Below, piece by piece: positions 21,005-32,915 of a stretch of DNA of 64,000 bases. How positions within the stretch are numbered: the first letter of the stretch is position 1; each line of letters starts with the position of its first letter. The position numbers and the translations under genes are program-made. Source of the DNA: Ceratothoa steindachneri. Taxonomy: Eukaryota; Arthropoda; Malacostraca; Isopoda; Cymothoidae. Where the stretch lies: the NCBI GenBank assembly GCA_963969495.1, contig OZ018321.1, positions 191,526,985 to 191,590,984 of the forward strand. The letters are read 5' to 3'. Under the pieces are notes generated by a model. It was not told the origin of the DNA and did no database searches. It worked only from the letters and a program-made list of their open reading frames with translations.

Positions 21005-21315
21005 TCCAGGATGCCAATTTGTAGCATTCCAATTTGTGCAGCTAAGTGCCTTTGAATATCTATTTGTGTTATGTCTATCAATATGTACAATTCAGTACTA
21101 ATTTATGCTATTAATTGTAAAGTTGTGCCTTTAAATGCAAACTTGTATCTTTGTTTATTATTTGGCACCGGCCACACTGCCAATTTCCACTATCGAGTTC
21201 CAATTTGGGAACATCGAGTTCTGATTTGTGCCACGAAGTGTCAATGTATGCCTTTTAATGTCAACGTGTCCCTTTGACTGTCAACTTTAATAGCGTGCCA
21301 ATTCGTACCATCCAG
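21005..21315. repeat. Degenerate short-unit tandem region ('aatttgtgcc'-like)
   Basis: Variants of 'ccaatttgtgcc', 'tgcctttaaatg' and 'tcgagttcc' alternate about every 20-25 bp for 300 bp, suggesting an old minisatellite. A 68-codon open frame across it repeats related residues (LIYAINCKVVPLNAN, LICATKCQCMPFNVN), which reflects the repeat and not a gene. Confidence 0.45.
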
Positions 21316-21522
21316 GGTCTTTTTGCACCGTCGCGCGCCGTCTCCACCCTTCGTCTCCAAGCAGTCGAATCGAGGTACCTTTCACTTCCCCTCATTACAC
21401 CATTTTCTATATGAAAATATCTTCTAAAACTTTGTTTGGTGGCGATGCCCCATTGGTTTTTGTGGTCATTTTTTTCACACAAAATACAAAGAGAGCAAAA
21501 AAATTCTTGCAATTGATAGCAA

Positions 21523-21526
21523 TATT

Positions 21527-21559
<33 letters not shown>

Positions 21560-21640
21560 ATAATAATAATAATAAAATAATAAGAATAAGAATGATAATA
21601 ATGATAATAATAATAAATAATAATAAAATCAAAGCCAGCG
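21523..21640. repeat. (TAA)n/(TTA)n imperfect trinucleotide array
   Basis: About 115 bp of TAA units with inversions (ttattattaa), TGA variants and AAG interruptions. It produces poly-Ile/Leu frames on the minus strand that are artefacts. Confidence 0.9.
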
Positions 21641-22392
21641 TGAGGATTTTCTCAAAGTAAATTGGCGAAGTTAAAGAAGTTATTTTGAGTCCTGGTTTCA
21701 ACACGGATTTATACTGCATGATGCCTATCTCAGTGCAGACCTAAGGTATACATATATGGTGGGATCCATCTGGTGAATGACTGGCCGTACCCGGTGTAGC
21801 TTAACTTCGCTTAACCTGATTCGGTGTTTCCCCTGGGATTGGCCGTGGACTCGCCATGAATCGAGTAAGATGATTATAATCACAAGGAATAATCACTACA
21901 AACTCTTAATCACTCTGTATTTCAGCGATGGGGTTTCGCCCTTTCTCATTACGAATGAATTTTATCCATTCTTTGTATGTACAAATGGAATTCCATTGCT
22001 GGCAAGATATGCCATGCCACCTAATGCCTCTGGTGTTAACTACAAAATAAATATATGAGTCAAACAAATATGATGTGACAACGATTAAATATTATAAAGA
22101 TTTTATATCAATAAAAACTAAATTATATAGCTTTACATATAAATACTTTAAAGAAAATTATATAAAAAATAAATGTACCATTCTATAGGTATGTGTACAT
22201 TGAGTATGCACATTGTAATAGAAGATTTAGCTTTATTCATAAGATAAAATAGTCTTAATCATCTTCTCTTTATTCTTATTTGTACATTAATCACAGCCAG
22301 AAAACTGGCCTACCTCCCACCATCTATTTTTGAAGTTTAAATACATTTGTAAGCGACGTCAAAAGAACTAGGCCCATTACAAGTCATTTTTT

Positions 22393-22396
<4 letters not shown>
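21641..22396. other. No gene recognised
   Basis: AT-rich DNA. A 93-codon frame at 21777-22058 has no recognisable motif and no splice context. Confidence 0.4.

Positions 22397-22455
<59 letters not shown>
22397..22455. repeat. (AT)n microsatellite, left of PLE fragment
   Basis: AT run about 105 bp left of the decayed PLE piece at 22560-22925. A shorter run (22956-22980) lies about 30 bp right of it. Confidence 0.95.
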
Positions 22456-22459
<4 letters not shown>

Positions 22460-22559
22460 AAGATCTCAAAAGGAGCACATGAAACATTATTTTGTAAAAA
22501 ATAATAAAAAAACATAAAAGGAAATTAGATTCGGAGCGCTTTCTTCAATATTTACGAGA

Positions 22560-22925
22560 CGCGGCTAAAAGATCCCTGCATCGGGTCGATGATATATGTT
22601 AGAATGTTTGAAGCCAAAAATATGTTGTCCTCTCCTTATAATAAAGTTTTAACAAAGTTTTCAGTATAAATCTCCTCCAACCGTTTAAAATAAATGCCCT
22701 ATTTAAATATGAGTCATCATTACATTGCATCCCTCTCAAGAACTCCACACTCGCCCAGGTATGCTTTATTTTATAGGGTGTAATAATTGTAATAAATGTT
22801 ATTATGAACAAATCGGGAAAGAACTCTGGTTACGTTTAAAAAAAAAACATCAAGTCAATGTACGTAACCATAGTTAGCAATCTGATTTATTTTTACCAAG
22901 TGAAATAGCTCCAATCTATCATCGA
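22560..22925 (+). pseudogene. PLE GIY-YIG endonuclease fragment
   Basis: The plus strand around 22776-22920 reads, with a few breaks, CNNCNKCYYEQIGKELWLRL then KKHQVNVRNH and SDLFLPSEIAPIYH. This is the Cys-containing knuckle and YIG-like half of a PLE endonuclease (family form C--C---YIGQTGR-L--R---H). RT sequence upstream is too decayed to read. It sits between AT arrays, like other PLE pieces here. Confidence 0.6.
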
Positions 22926-22955
22926 ATGTAAGGTTTCTAGAAGCATTTTAGAAAT

Positions 22956-22980
22956 TATATATATATATATATATATATAT
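22956..22980. repeat. (AT)n microsatellite
   Basis: Short AT run right of the PLE fragment. Confidence 0.9.
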
Positions 22981-23180
22981 TAAGACCTTCGCAAATTTTT
23001 ATTTAAACCCACAGTTATTTTCGTTAGATCTTATTATCCTTTTATACATCAGGTCTCTAATTAATATTCTCCATGATTTTGTCACCCTTATTAATGCTTT
23101 TTTATTCATTCTTTGAAAAATCTTCGTAAATAAAGACGAAAGCGATCCGAATTTTGTTTCCTCCTTTTTATTTATTGTTG

Positions 23181-23251
<71 letters not shown>
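23181..23251. repeat. (AT)n microsatellite
   Basis: About 70 bp of AT dinucleotides. 22981-23180 between the arrays holds no recognisable coding sequence. Confidence 0.95.
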
Positions 23252-23254
<3 letters not shown>

Positions 23255-24523
23255 AATAGTCCGAGAAATAATGGTAATCTGGAGGTATTTTCAAACATAG
23301 GAAAAGATGATACAAGTTGTCTCCAATAAACCTACGTAATGCAGGAAATTAAACACTTCAAGATGTCTTCCAAATTTTGCATACAAGGTTCATATTATCT
23401 TTTTTTTCCTGCCGATATTTAGTAATTAATTTATTCGACAAACTGAGAAAGTATTAAAATTATTCTCATGATGGTGTACCAGGCAAAGATCCAGGACAAG
23501 GTACATTTTAAGTAGCCTAATCGAAGCGCGATTGTACAGGTAGCGCAAGATTTGTTGCCACAAGTTCATCAAGAGTGGAAGAGACGATTCCGCGTATTGT
23601 GAAGTTATTGGATAGAGTTTGCACCGCGGATCCCTACGGCCCAAGGTTACTACAGTATAAGGAGTCACCTCAGAATCAAACCGGTTTTACTTACTTTATG
23701 TGTCTTTACCAGCAATTACAGGATGTTTTGTAAATAAAGTTGTCGTTTTTTTATAAAAAAAAGCTCCCATCAATTTCTCATATGTATGGAGAGTTTGGGA
23801 ACAACCTGTAAAAATGTTCAAATCCAATTAAAATACATTTCTATCCCTAAATTTATCTTTCTGTAGAGAGCTGCATTAATTGCGAAAGCGCAGATATTTT
23901 TCCGATACGTGACATTTGTGCACTACAGCTCACTTCAAGTACCTGTGTACTATTAGCTCTGGTTTCTTTCTGATATTAAATTGCCCTAAATCTTGAGAGG
24001 GGTCCATCTTCTTTGTATATTATATCCTTTCCCTCAACCCCTAGGTTTTTGCTTGGTCGAGTGTATAAATGGGCTCAAATCTTCCTGTCGTTTCTGTTTT
24101 TATTTAAATCATATGAGGTAAAAGGACGAAAGCAGAAAAAAAAGTCTCAACCTGACTTACAAATATAAAACTTTTTTTTGATGTTTTTCGCTGAAGATTT
24201 CTTTGTTATTGAGTCTTCTAAAAGATGGAGTAGCCTAATATTCAGCTGAGCTGAAGTATGCTCGTGCTTAATATCTTTCAAATAACGCATAAATAACCAA
24301 TAAAATTAATAAATACCTTAAAAATTGCAAAGCCTGAATATGGAGAGGTGCGTGATTTTAACGAGTGCACTTAAGTCCTACAAAATGACTTCAGGTCTTA
24401 TGGAACACATGTTCTGGCAGTAATCCATGCGATCATGAAAATGTTTGAAAAGTGAATCGAAGGAGGCAGTAAATATGTAGAAAAAGTGGTAAAGATTAAT
24501 TAAAATAAATATTTAAGCCGGAC
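23252..24523. other. SLC5 3' flank/UTR and unassigned DNA
   Basis: The part next to 24523 should be the 3' UTR of the minus-strand SLC5 gene. A candidate AATAAA on the minus strand is at 24099-24104, about 420 bp past the stop. 23420-23720 has a gene-like texture (minus frame of 80 codons) and may be an old transposon piece, but no motif identifies it. Confidence 0.4.
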
Positions 24524-24729
24524 TCATACTGCAATTGTTTTCATTGACTGTAGTTCCTCTTCATTCAGACAAGAACCTTTTTCCCGACTGCATCGATTAT
24601 TTTCTTTTGAGAAAGGTGGTTTCAAACATTTCAAAGAGTCTTTTGCACTTTGTTTAATTCCCCTCGTGAACAAACTCCATGCCTTTCTATGGATCAACTT
24701 CTCTTCTACATCACTAGTGGTATTAGAAC
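24524..24729 (-). CDS. SLC5 symporter, last exon and C-terminal tail
   Basis: The acceptor '...ttactacttccag' precedes 24729. Entering in phase 1 (one base carried from exon 7), the frame stays open for 67 codons to TGA. It reads SNTTSDVEEKLIHRKAWSLF then TRGIKQSAKDSLKCLKPPFS and ends QSMKTIAV. It is charged and Cys/Ser-containing, as expected of the cytoplasmic tail after the last TM helix. The tail is not conserved across the family, so the evidence is position, splice site, matching phase and an open frame, not motif. Confidence 0.65.
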
Positions 24730-25285
24730 CTGGAAGTAGTAAATGTAAGTATTACAAAATTGAAGGCAGTGTAAGATGAAGATAGCTTAAAAAATGCTCA
24801 TGGAACTACCATATTCTATAATTAACCACAACTACAAAGTGTCCGTAAAGTCCTTAGTACCTAAGGACTATAGTAACCCTATCCCTCTGCCTAAGTAATC
24901 TAGAGCCACCCTGTACTTAACTTGTCTATACTTATTGACTTTAGGACAACCACTCTGTAGGTTCGCCCTATCTTTAAACCAACCAAAGTTAAAGCATCTT
25001 GGAGCGCATTATAAGGATGGTTCTAGGAATTCGGCCGAGAATTTGGTTCTATGGTACTTTACCCCTTGTATTCGAATCTTATCCCTAGCTATTGGATGGT
25101 CTGGGAGTCGTTTTCATTGATTTTATGAGGAGAATGGTAGTGTTCAATTCATTAAACACCCCAATCCATCTTCGTTTAACACAACAAAAATATTGGTTAG
25201 CCTAATTTTGGTTAACCTAACTTTTCATAACTTTATATCTTTAGTAGAGCAAAAATATCTAAAAAAATGAATCCATACCACTTAC

Positions 25286-25385
25286 TTGTGAATGCTGTAA
25301 ATAAGAGAGAAACCAATATAGCAATTATGAAGCCCCAGAAAGAGTTAAGGCAATAGGAAATGCCATATAAACCTATTCCTCTAGG
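25286..25385 (-). CDS. SLC5 symporter, exon 7 of those visible
   Basis: The minus strand reads PRGIGLYGISYCLNSFWGFI then IAILVSLLFTAFT before a consensus GTAAGT donor. The pattern 'LY.(I/L)SY.......G..(I/V)....(V/L)SLL(T/F)' is the last core TM helix of SLC5 proteins. The acceptor is taken as '...atacccccag' at 25386; an alternative AG at about 25372 would shorten the exon by 13 bp. It lies 6 kb past exon 6, beyond the decayed RNase H LINE. Confidence 0.7.
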
Positions 25386-25559
25386 CTGGGGGTATGAAGT
25401 GTTTCTGAAAAGCGAAACATTTTTTTTACTTTCAACTTAGAAAATGAAAAAAATCTTAATTTTAAATAAATTTCGGTAAAAAACAAAGAACACTTAATAC
25501 TGTGCTTTTTAAATAAAAAGCGAATTATTGGGAAGTATAGAACCGTTAAAAAAACCCTT

Positions 25560-28500
25560 GAGGAAAGAGTCCCCCTATTACCATCGTGAGATATCACGGT
25601 CACGCCGGATGCAGTCTCGAACTACTTTGACACAACTAGGGTTTTATTCCGTCCAATTTTACCTCTAATTTTTCGATACTTTCTACCAAACCCTTTCTCA
25701 CCTATCTATCGTGGCCGATGGCTAAATCTGAAGGTTCGTACCCGACCAGCTTTCGTCCATTTATATCTCTGTTCGTGACCGGAAGAGGAGTTCCACCCTT
25801 TCCTGTTGACTCCGGTTGGGCGTGAGGGTATTTAACATGTTAACACTCTGCTCTGCATTTGCCAATTATACACCTCCTATCTTTGTTTTCTATCTTTAAT
25901 TTTTCCGTCAAATTTAAGGTGTCACGCCAGACCACGGAAGATTCGATCACAGGACGGGAGAGGTGGTTGCTAGTGGTGCCGATCATGTTCAGTTGGAAGT
26001 CTATTTGGCCACCCCGGATTGGGGCGAGCGTTTAGCGTTTGAAACCCGTCTTCTCACAGGGGGTTACAAATCCCCATTGACGAAATGGATAAAACTATTA
26101 AATGTGGAGACTTACTGTTTTCGATGATGACCGAAATGTGCGGCTCCCTTTCTAGTGTGAATTTGGCTTTCCCCATAGTCTGTCTCAGGAGCCCTTCCCC
26201 CTCCCCCGAAAGCCGCAAGTAAAAACGCAGTGAGAAGGCACCTCCCTAAAACGAGGCAGGACTTTTTGGATCCCCAAATGGGGTATCGTGGATGCACCAC
26301 CTCTGGAATCTGCCTCCATCATTTGACACTAGAGTGGTTCCGCTACTGGGAGGCGGCGCACAGGTTCTCCGAATGCTTCATTTGGTCCCGGTGTATCGAT
26401 TCCGGGGAATATCACGCAGGGTTATAGCGGCAGTGTGACACCTCCTCAGGGTCTTCCTGAGTCCACAAACTCCTGAAGGGGATCTCCAACGCTTAGAGGG
26501 AAGGATGGGGTATATCGATGGAGGGCTTCTCCGAATTAACACGGATCTTATCAATTGTACTAGTGAGGCTTTGCGTCATAAGGTAGAGTCTCCCCCTGGT
26601 GGGATCATGGCTTGGAGTGAGAAACCACCAAGCCTTATTTAATTACTTGGCAGAGCACTTCCAAGGGGACTTAAGATCCCAGGGAAAGTAAGAAAAGTAA
26701 GAATTCATTTCCACACCCGGTGGACTCTATTTTGGGACCGGCCGTTCGTCATTTCAACAAACAAGCAGATCAAGGCTAATCTATCTGGCTTGCAGGCCTA
26801 CTTGAGAGTGAGTGTGGGTGTAGGGGTGAGGAGGGAATGAGTGAAAACCCGGTTCAAAGACTGCCGGTCGTCTTTGAACCAGCTCACTTAAATCGATTCT
26901 GTTATTAGAGCGACTGACACCGTTATCTTGTCTGACAGAAACACGCCCTGTGAGCGTCAGAGCTCGGTTTCGTTTTAGGGAAGGGGAAACAAGGGTGTCT
27001 TGTCCTCGGATGTGACCCTTCTGATTAAGGAGCCAGTCCCACCAACAGGGACTAACTGAGTGATCTTCGAACACTCAATGGTGGACATATAGGGCCAACC
27101 TCGCACTCTACCAAGAAGTTTGTGAAAGGGAGAATTTATGACAGGGAACTGCTAGGCTACTCTCCTGAGGCTAGCCTAACATCCGCATTTTCCCTCCCAG
27201 TCCCAATGCCTGCTGGAGAATATACGGTTATTTAACTTCCAAACATTTTCACTTTCTTTATATTCACTATTTATCTAAAAGAGTTTTAAATTAGAAGAAA
27301 TTAATCTTTGAAAACATTACTAAAGAGATGACCGACCCACGGGAAGTCACGGTTTAACGTATGTTGAGAAAAGAGCGACGGGTTTCTAGATCCACCCCGA
27401 TATTATGGGTCACGTTTAATCTCCACCCTGAGTCGATGCACGCAGTTGGTATCGCTATCGTGTGAAGGTTTTTGTGCTGTTATCGCGTAGGTGTTATCCT
27501 TGCTACCGCTTCAGGCACCCCTAAATAACTTATCGACGTTCGAAGATGGTTCACACCAAATCTCTGTAAACTTGTCTAAGGCCATACAGGATAGAATTGT
27601 TTTGTGAAAAGGCAACTGTTTGACTTGTGTCAGATCGCACCCTGATTCTTAGAAACTCTGCACTTTGTACTTGTTAGAGGCTAAGAAAATAGTTCTGTCG
27701 TGGTTATGTAAACAAACTAGGCATCTCCTACGTCTCTCAGGTGAAAAAAAAACCCGCTTTCGGCCTTTCCAGATCTACGAGTACGGTAGCTCCCGCACCA
27801 ACCTATAACATTTCGGGGGGAGGGGATGGTTCTATTTTTCCTGGGCAGCACTCCAGCTTGGCTAAAAGTGAAAAGGGAACGAACCTTGCTTTAGTGAATA
27901 TCGGCTCACTCTCCCACCCCCATGGCCGCATCGCAAAAAGACGAGGAGAACACGGCTCTCTACCAAGTAGCTAATCCGAATGAAATAAAGTCCATGGAAG
28001 TAGCAGTAGAACTACACCAGGGTTTTTCGAAACATAGCTCCCGTAAGGAGGGTAGAAATATTAAAGTCACAGCTACATAGATTCTGCCCTAAGCTAAAAG
28101 GATCGCAACGAGTGGTCGGTTCCATTGATAAAAAGAGTAATTGCCGACCTCAAAGACCCCTGCCGTTCGAAAGACTCGAGGTATGAGAAGAAGGCTGGCG
28201 TGCTGAGCTGAACTTATTTAAGCACAGATTTCAAACGCGACAGCCTCAACGGTTCATTCTGTGGCCAATAACCCTTGAGACTAGGACTCTGTCTCCGAGC
28301 GGCCTTATGCCATTCCTGTGAGGGATTCCTCCTCAAAGCGCCTTCAGACAGTGTGATGTCTTGGCATGTGCCTCTCAATACTTCATTTGAGGTGGTAACA
28401 TTTCAGCTTCCCTTGGATAGAGGATTTTTTCTTGCGTCTATTTAACTTCCACCGTCAGTATACTTAGATGCGACGAGTTCCGCGTCACGGATTCCAGTTC

Positions 28501-31150
28501 TCAAGGCTCTTTTATCCTTCTCGGAGACGCAAAAGGAAGACATTCCTTCTGGGAGAATACACGATCGAGATCATTAACGTGAATCAAAGCTGATCGAAAA
28601 ACTGGACATCAGTGTCCTTAATTTAAAGAAATGAACGTATCTCTATCTCAGAACCACTCATTTCTTCTGTTTTGTCCTGTCATTTTTCTCTTTTGATGTG
28701 TAAGTTGACCTTGGTTAAAATGTGGTCTACTGCGTCCATGACAGCGAGAACTTTCCCCTTTAAATATCTTTTGCTGGGTCGAGCCATTTGAGAGGCCATA
28801 TCTGCGATTATTAGACTGATCGTATGGTCCTTTCACAGACTACTCGCTATCTCATAGAGAAGCAATATATTTATAAGCGCTATAGATACAGTCCGAGCGA
28901 TTTTGCCTTATGTGAATTATGTTGGCAAGAACAAGATTCCATTTCGGTTAGAAGCAATCTCGCCGCTCTTCATTGTTGGCATGTGTTTTAGTCAATGTGA
29001 GGAAGACCACTAATCCAGAGGTTTGGAAGCGTTTTAAATATCCCCTTGTGATAGCTTTATCGATATTTTCCGACCGTGCTGCTGATCCGCCAGCATTTCA
29101 AACACGCTGGTCGGGCTGTTGAAACCAGCGACAGGAGTTCACCTACGGAGGCTGGGAACTCTACAATAACGAGTTTTCGTTGAGCGAGTTACGTTCCTGC
29201 TCTTGCTTCTTGCACAGATACCATCCCTGGTCGGGAAGATAGACCGTAAATCATGATTTGACGCCTATACAAGTAAGGTTTGGTCTTTATATTAGCTTTG
29301 TTTAACATAAACTGATCGGAGTGTATCTTTCTAGATTCTTGCTTGCCTTTTGCTAGTGAAGGAATGATCACACAAGCACGCTGATTTCCACCCATATTGC
29401 TCTAACTTCTTGCATATGCAAGTTGATGGGGGTATTTGTAAATGTTATATTAGCTTATTTTTTAAACAGTGGAAATCATCTGTTTCCTGCACCATGTGGT
29501 TTCCTTAACTTCCATTACGCGTCATATACACTCTCCGGCTGAAGAGAGGTATCTGAGAAGTTTCTCTTCGCAACTAGCATTCCCCCTACCCCCGTTACTG
29601 TTTTAGTTTGTTTTGCTGAAGGCCTATGATTCTGTATGGCGATACGGTATTATGAAGACCCTTCATTTTGGGGTCCAAATGGACACCTCCCCATTTTCTC
29701 TCTGAGTTCCAAGTAGATCGTCAATCTCGCCTACAGATGACGGGGAGGAGGGCGAATCAGAAGTGAAAACGGAAGCTATCCCGCAGGGAACTATATATCA
29801 TCCTTTTCACTCTCTTTGCCCTAAGCACCAACGATATCACTTCGATCGGTGGTCCGAACAGGCTATAAACTGCATTTCTTGTTATTCCGAAGCGCTCAGG
29901 TTTCGGTTTTCTTCTATCAAGATCACGATCGTGCAATTATGCTGTCGTTATGGATCTCATCCCAACCGAAACTCGCTCCTAAACGGAGCTCTCAGACTTA
30001 GGGGAGTCGCAAAGATTCTTTGGTCTTGTATTCGACCGTCGTCTCACATGGGAAGCAAATATCCGCAGTCTTAGGGCGTCTTGTACCCGCCCATTGAAAT
30101 TCTACGTTCCGTGACATTCAGCAGGTTTGGCGATAATAGGGCGTACATACTTTTATTTTATCGTCCCTTTCCCTTTGCTCGTTCAACCCTGAATACGGGT
30201 ACGAGATTGATCCTTCTACCCCTCAAAGTTTACTGCGTATCAACGATTAGATCTATATCTCTTGCCCTAAAGAAAACCCAATACTTAAAGTGCCGAGCTG
30301 GTTGCAATATACCACTAGGTACGAGAGCATAAACGCCAATCATGGCCTAAATATTTTTGGTTCATGGGCTATAAACGTCCTTCATAGTTCTTTTCAACAC
30401 CACGATCGGTGCTTTTTCCTAAAACGTCACTATGGAGGATACCACCTTTACTCCTATGTCGCCACGCATTTGCCCCCGAAGCTTCCACGCACCTGTATTA
30501 TTCTTTGCATTTTTTTTAAGCATGCATTTTGGCACACTGTTGGCTCTTTCGGAAGTTCACGTCTGATCTGGTAACAATATATTTCTGGGTACGAGAGATT
30601 AAACGCGTCCTCAGTTCGAAGAATGTTTTGTAATCTATAGCGACTCACAAAGCGTGCTAAGTTTCTTTGAGACATTGGAATCTCCACATTCCCTAGATCG
30701 TAGTATACGTGTATCCGTGATGTTATGGCTTCTGCGAGTCGGGTTTACGTCCAGATTGTCTTATCCAGGATTTCTCTACATGTATGTGTTTCTGGATTTG
30801 AGCGCGCTGGTGACAGTGCCTGACTGTCTGCACAAAAATGAGCAACCTGGCTAATGATTCGTTCTTCCTCACAGTGACTACATGGCACAGAACAGATCAG
30901 ACATTAAGCCTGCATGGCAAAGAAGATGGTAAACAGAGGTCAGGAATTTAAAGTTGCGTGCCATTGTGCCCGGTCTTTCCCTGTGAACCTATCCCCCAAT
31001 ACCTCAACTATATCAAGCATTTTATTTTGCCGTATCGAAATTTGGATGCACTCAAGGGACCCTATTGCTCTCTTTGTGTTGGCGGCTGGCTCCCCCATAC
31101 TATTTGAATTTTGAAAGTGTTTGTATCTCTAAGGGAAGCAAGCCTCCTCA
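25560..31150 (+). pseudogene. Heavily decayed non-LTR retrotransposon with RNase H
   Basis: Readable islands are on the plus strand. 29615-29650 has KAYDSVWRYGIM (RT, family 'KAYDSVWR'). About 29775 has AIPQGTIYHP (family 'G(V/I)PQG'). About 30022 has VFDRRLTWEANIRSL (family 'FD..LTW..HI'). 30631-30695 has FVIYSDSQSVLSFFETLESP, the RNase H block with 'SDSQS'. Upstream, 25700-29600 is gene-like GC-richer sequence with no continuous frame, where ORF1 and the endonuclease would be; this part is inference. RNase H after RT points to the I/Jockey-like group. The element lies antisense in an SLC5 intron. The 5' limit is very uncertain. Confidence 0.55.
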
Positions 31151-31437
31151 TTGGTACTAGACCGTGCCTCTTAAATGTTTCTTGTCTTCTATATTTTATT
31201 TTCTCAATTAGTTAAATCTATCAAGTTTTATTTATTCTTTTTTTCCGCGGTTTTACCATCCATCTAAGGCGACAGGCAAATGAACGTACTAAAGTTATAA
31301 TAAAAAACGAGAAACGTCAGGTTTAGCATTTTTACTCTCTTACTCTCCATTCTATTCACTTTTCCCCATGGACGAAAATATTCGTAGCCGTCTCTGGCTT
31401 TTGTAACAACCAAAACAATTGAATAGTAAGTTAATAC

Positions 31438-31602
31438 GAACGCGTGTTGGAGGGGTGAGCTGGTAGCGGTATCCGTTGCGTTCATAGAAGGACAGTTTTC
31501 GCGGGACAAAGGCAAAATTTGTTGCTGAGATTGTGTGATAAATTGACCAAGGGCAATCCAGGTGCTTATAAAGATGGCTACCAAGAAGCCCAGCCCTGCT
31601 CC
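31438..31602 (-). CDS. SLC5 symporter, exon 6 of those visible
   Basis: The acceptor 'cactaaccag' is clear. It reads GAGLGFLVAIFISTWIALGQ then FITQSQQQILPLSRENCPSM and a Thr/Ser-rich loop ending LQHAF. This is 'GA..G...(G/A)...(S/T).WI..G', a TM helix, followed by an extracellular loop with the conserved Cys-Pro. The open frame runs further to about 31264, but residues after HAF look like intron. A GTATTA donor after 31438 keeps phase 0 and fits exon 7, so I place the end there with moderate certainty. Confidence 0.75.
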
Positions 31603-31783
31603 CTGGTTAGTGGGGGAGCAAAATATGAGTTGTACAAATTCAATTTCAAATGAAAAATGGTCCTATCGATTTGTCTATTTTATCAGGTTTTTTATTACAT
31701 TGAAGCACTTTTGTATATTGTTTCAAAGACTGCTTAGCTAGATATAACTAGATGAATAACAAAGAAGATTTTTTGTGACCTAC

Positions 31784-31941
31784 CCTCGCCTTTACCCAAG
31801 GGAAAAACACAGCAACAAAGAAAAGTCCAACCATCGGTCCCCAAACAGCTCCAGTTATGGCCAATAAACCGGACAAGAAGCGGCGACCCGACACAGACAC
31901 TAAAATACCTGTGAGAATTCCGACGACGCCGGTCATCATAA
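31784..31941 (-). CDS. SLC5 symporter, exon 5 of those visible
   Basis: The acceptor 'gtttttacag' and donor 'GTAGGT' bound 158 bp. The frame reads MMTGVVGILTGILVSVSGRR then FLSGLLAITGAVWGPMVGLF and FVAVFFPWVKAR. The block 'G..(W/G)GP..G(L/M)F..(G/A)..FPW.' is a well-conserved SLC5 helix end. The exon ends in phase 0. An out-of-frame reading of the same bases (with a basic N-terminus) is a shadow. Confidence 0.9.
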
Positions 31942-32796
31942 CTGTAAAAACGACGCAGCAACTTAACAATCATTAAATAAACTAGTCTTCATACATTAAG
32001 TGGTAAATTACCCATGTTTTACGATGGTTAAAATATCCTATTCAGATTGTTTACTCCATTCTTTACACAAGTTCTCATATTTTAGACATATAATGATACA
32101 TTTCCAAGTGAAAATTTAAGAATTAGGATTGAATACATGAAAATGTGTGAGAGCTGCGTTGTCCTGAACTGCTAGAAAACCTCTGATCATGCGTCTTCTT
32201 TCTGTCCCTCACAAGTTCTAATTGTTAGGCTCGGTCAGAATGGATGGGTGCTAGAATAATGTAATAGTTGTGATTCTTGAGTTAAGATGAGGAAGAAAGA
32301 AAGGGTCTTGGCTATTAAGAAGACTGGTGGTAGACAGAGCTCAAATAGATGTGTGTTTCAAAGTAAAAGGCAATTATTCTCCCGCGTCAACAGGAGCAAA
32401 TCAGTAATCTTCTGGTCAAAAAGAGAGCAAAGGCTGCGAAATTTCAAGGAACGCGACGAACAAACGTGTGAAAAGGATTTTTTCATTGAATTTAAAAAAA
32501 ATATATCATCAACGGCGCCATCAGAAAGTGTTTGAAAAGGGGGGTCGTAAATTAAGTAAAGTTAGAAGAAATTAAAATGTGCAGAAATGACATAGCTCGA
32601 GCAACCACAATAGGAGACTATATAAGCCTCCTGTTACCTGACCGGACACCCACCACTCTACTCAGCTCCCGGACCCTTATTAAATAAAGATGGGTTGAAT
32701 TGCGAGTATGGGGTCATTTTGTGAAAATTTCGTGACTTTCGTGAAAATGGAGTCTTATATTTCTGCGACTGCAGAAATAGAGGATACCTTCCTTAC
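31942..32796. other. SLC5 intron; nothing recognised
   Basis: Intron between exons 4 and 5. No transposon or open frame of note. Confidence 0.5.
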
Positions 32797-32915
32797 CCAA
32801 CACTTTTTGGAATCTTGTTACCATCTGGTCACTCCACTTTTGGAAAAACGGCACAACCTTCAAGAAGTCTTCCCACAGAAGGGCTGTCATGGAGTTGACT
32901 TGAGTTGACACAGAA
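32797..32915 (-). CDS. SLC5 symporter, exon 4 of those visible
   Basis: The acceptor '...tggttccag' and donor GTAAGG bound 119 bp entered in phase 2. It reads SSVSTQVNSMTALLWEDFLK then FFQKWSDQM and TRFQKVL. This is the family's 'LS(T/S)(V/A)S...N(S/A)...(V/T)..D' segment, whose Ser/Thr residues help form the Na2 sodium site in SLC5 structures, followed by the cytoplasmic linker. The Ser-Thr pair is retained. Out-of-frame readings on both strands here are shadows. Confidence 0.88.

Noticed and set aside
21525..21719. Poly-Ile/Leu membrane peptide
   Set aside because: Product of the TAA trinucleotide array.
31264..31437. Extension of SLC5 exon 6 to the stop at 31264
   Set aside because: Residues after HAF do not resemble the family, whereas a donor at 31437 leads in phase to the clear TM exon at 25286-25385.
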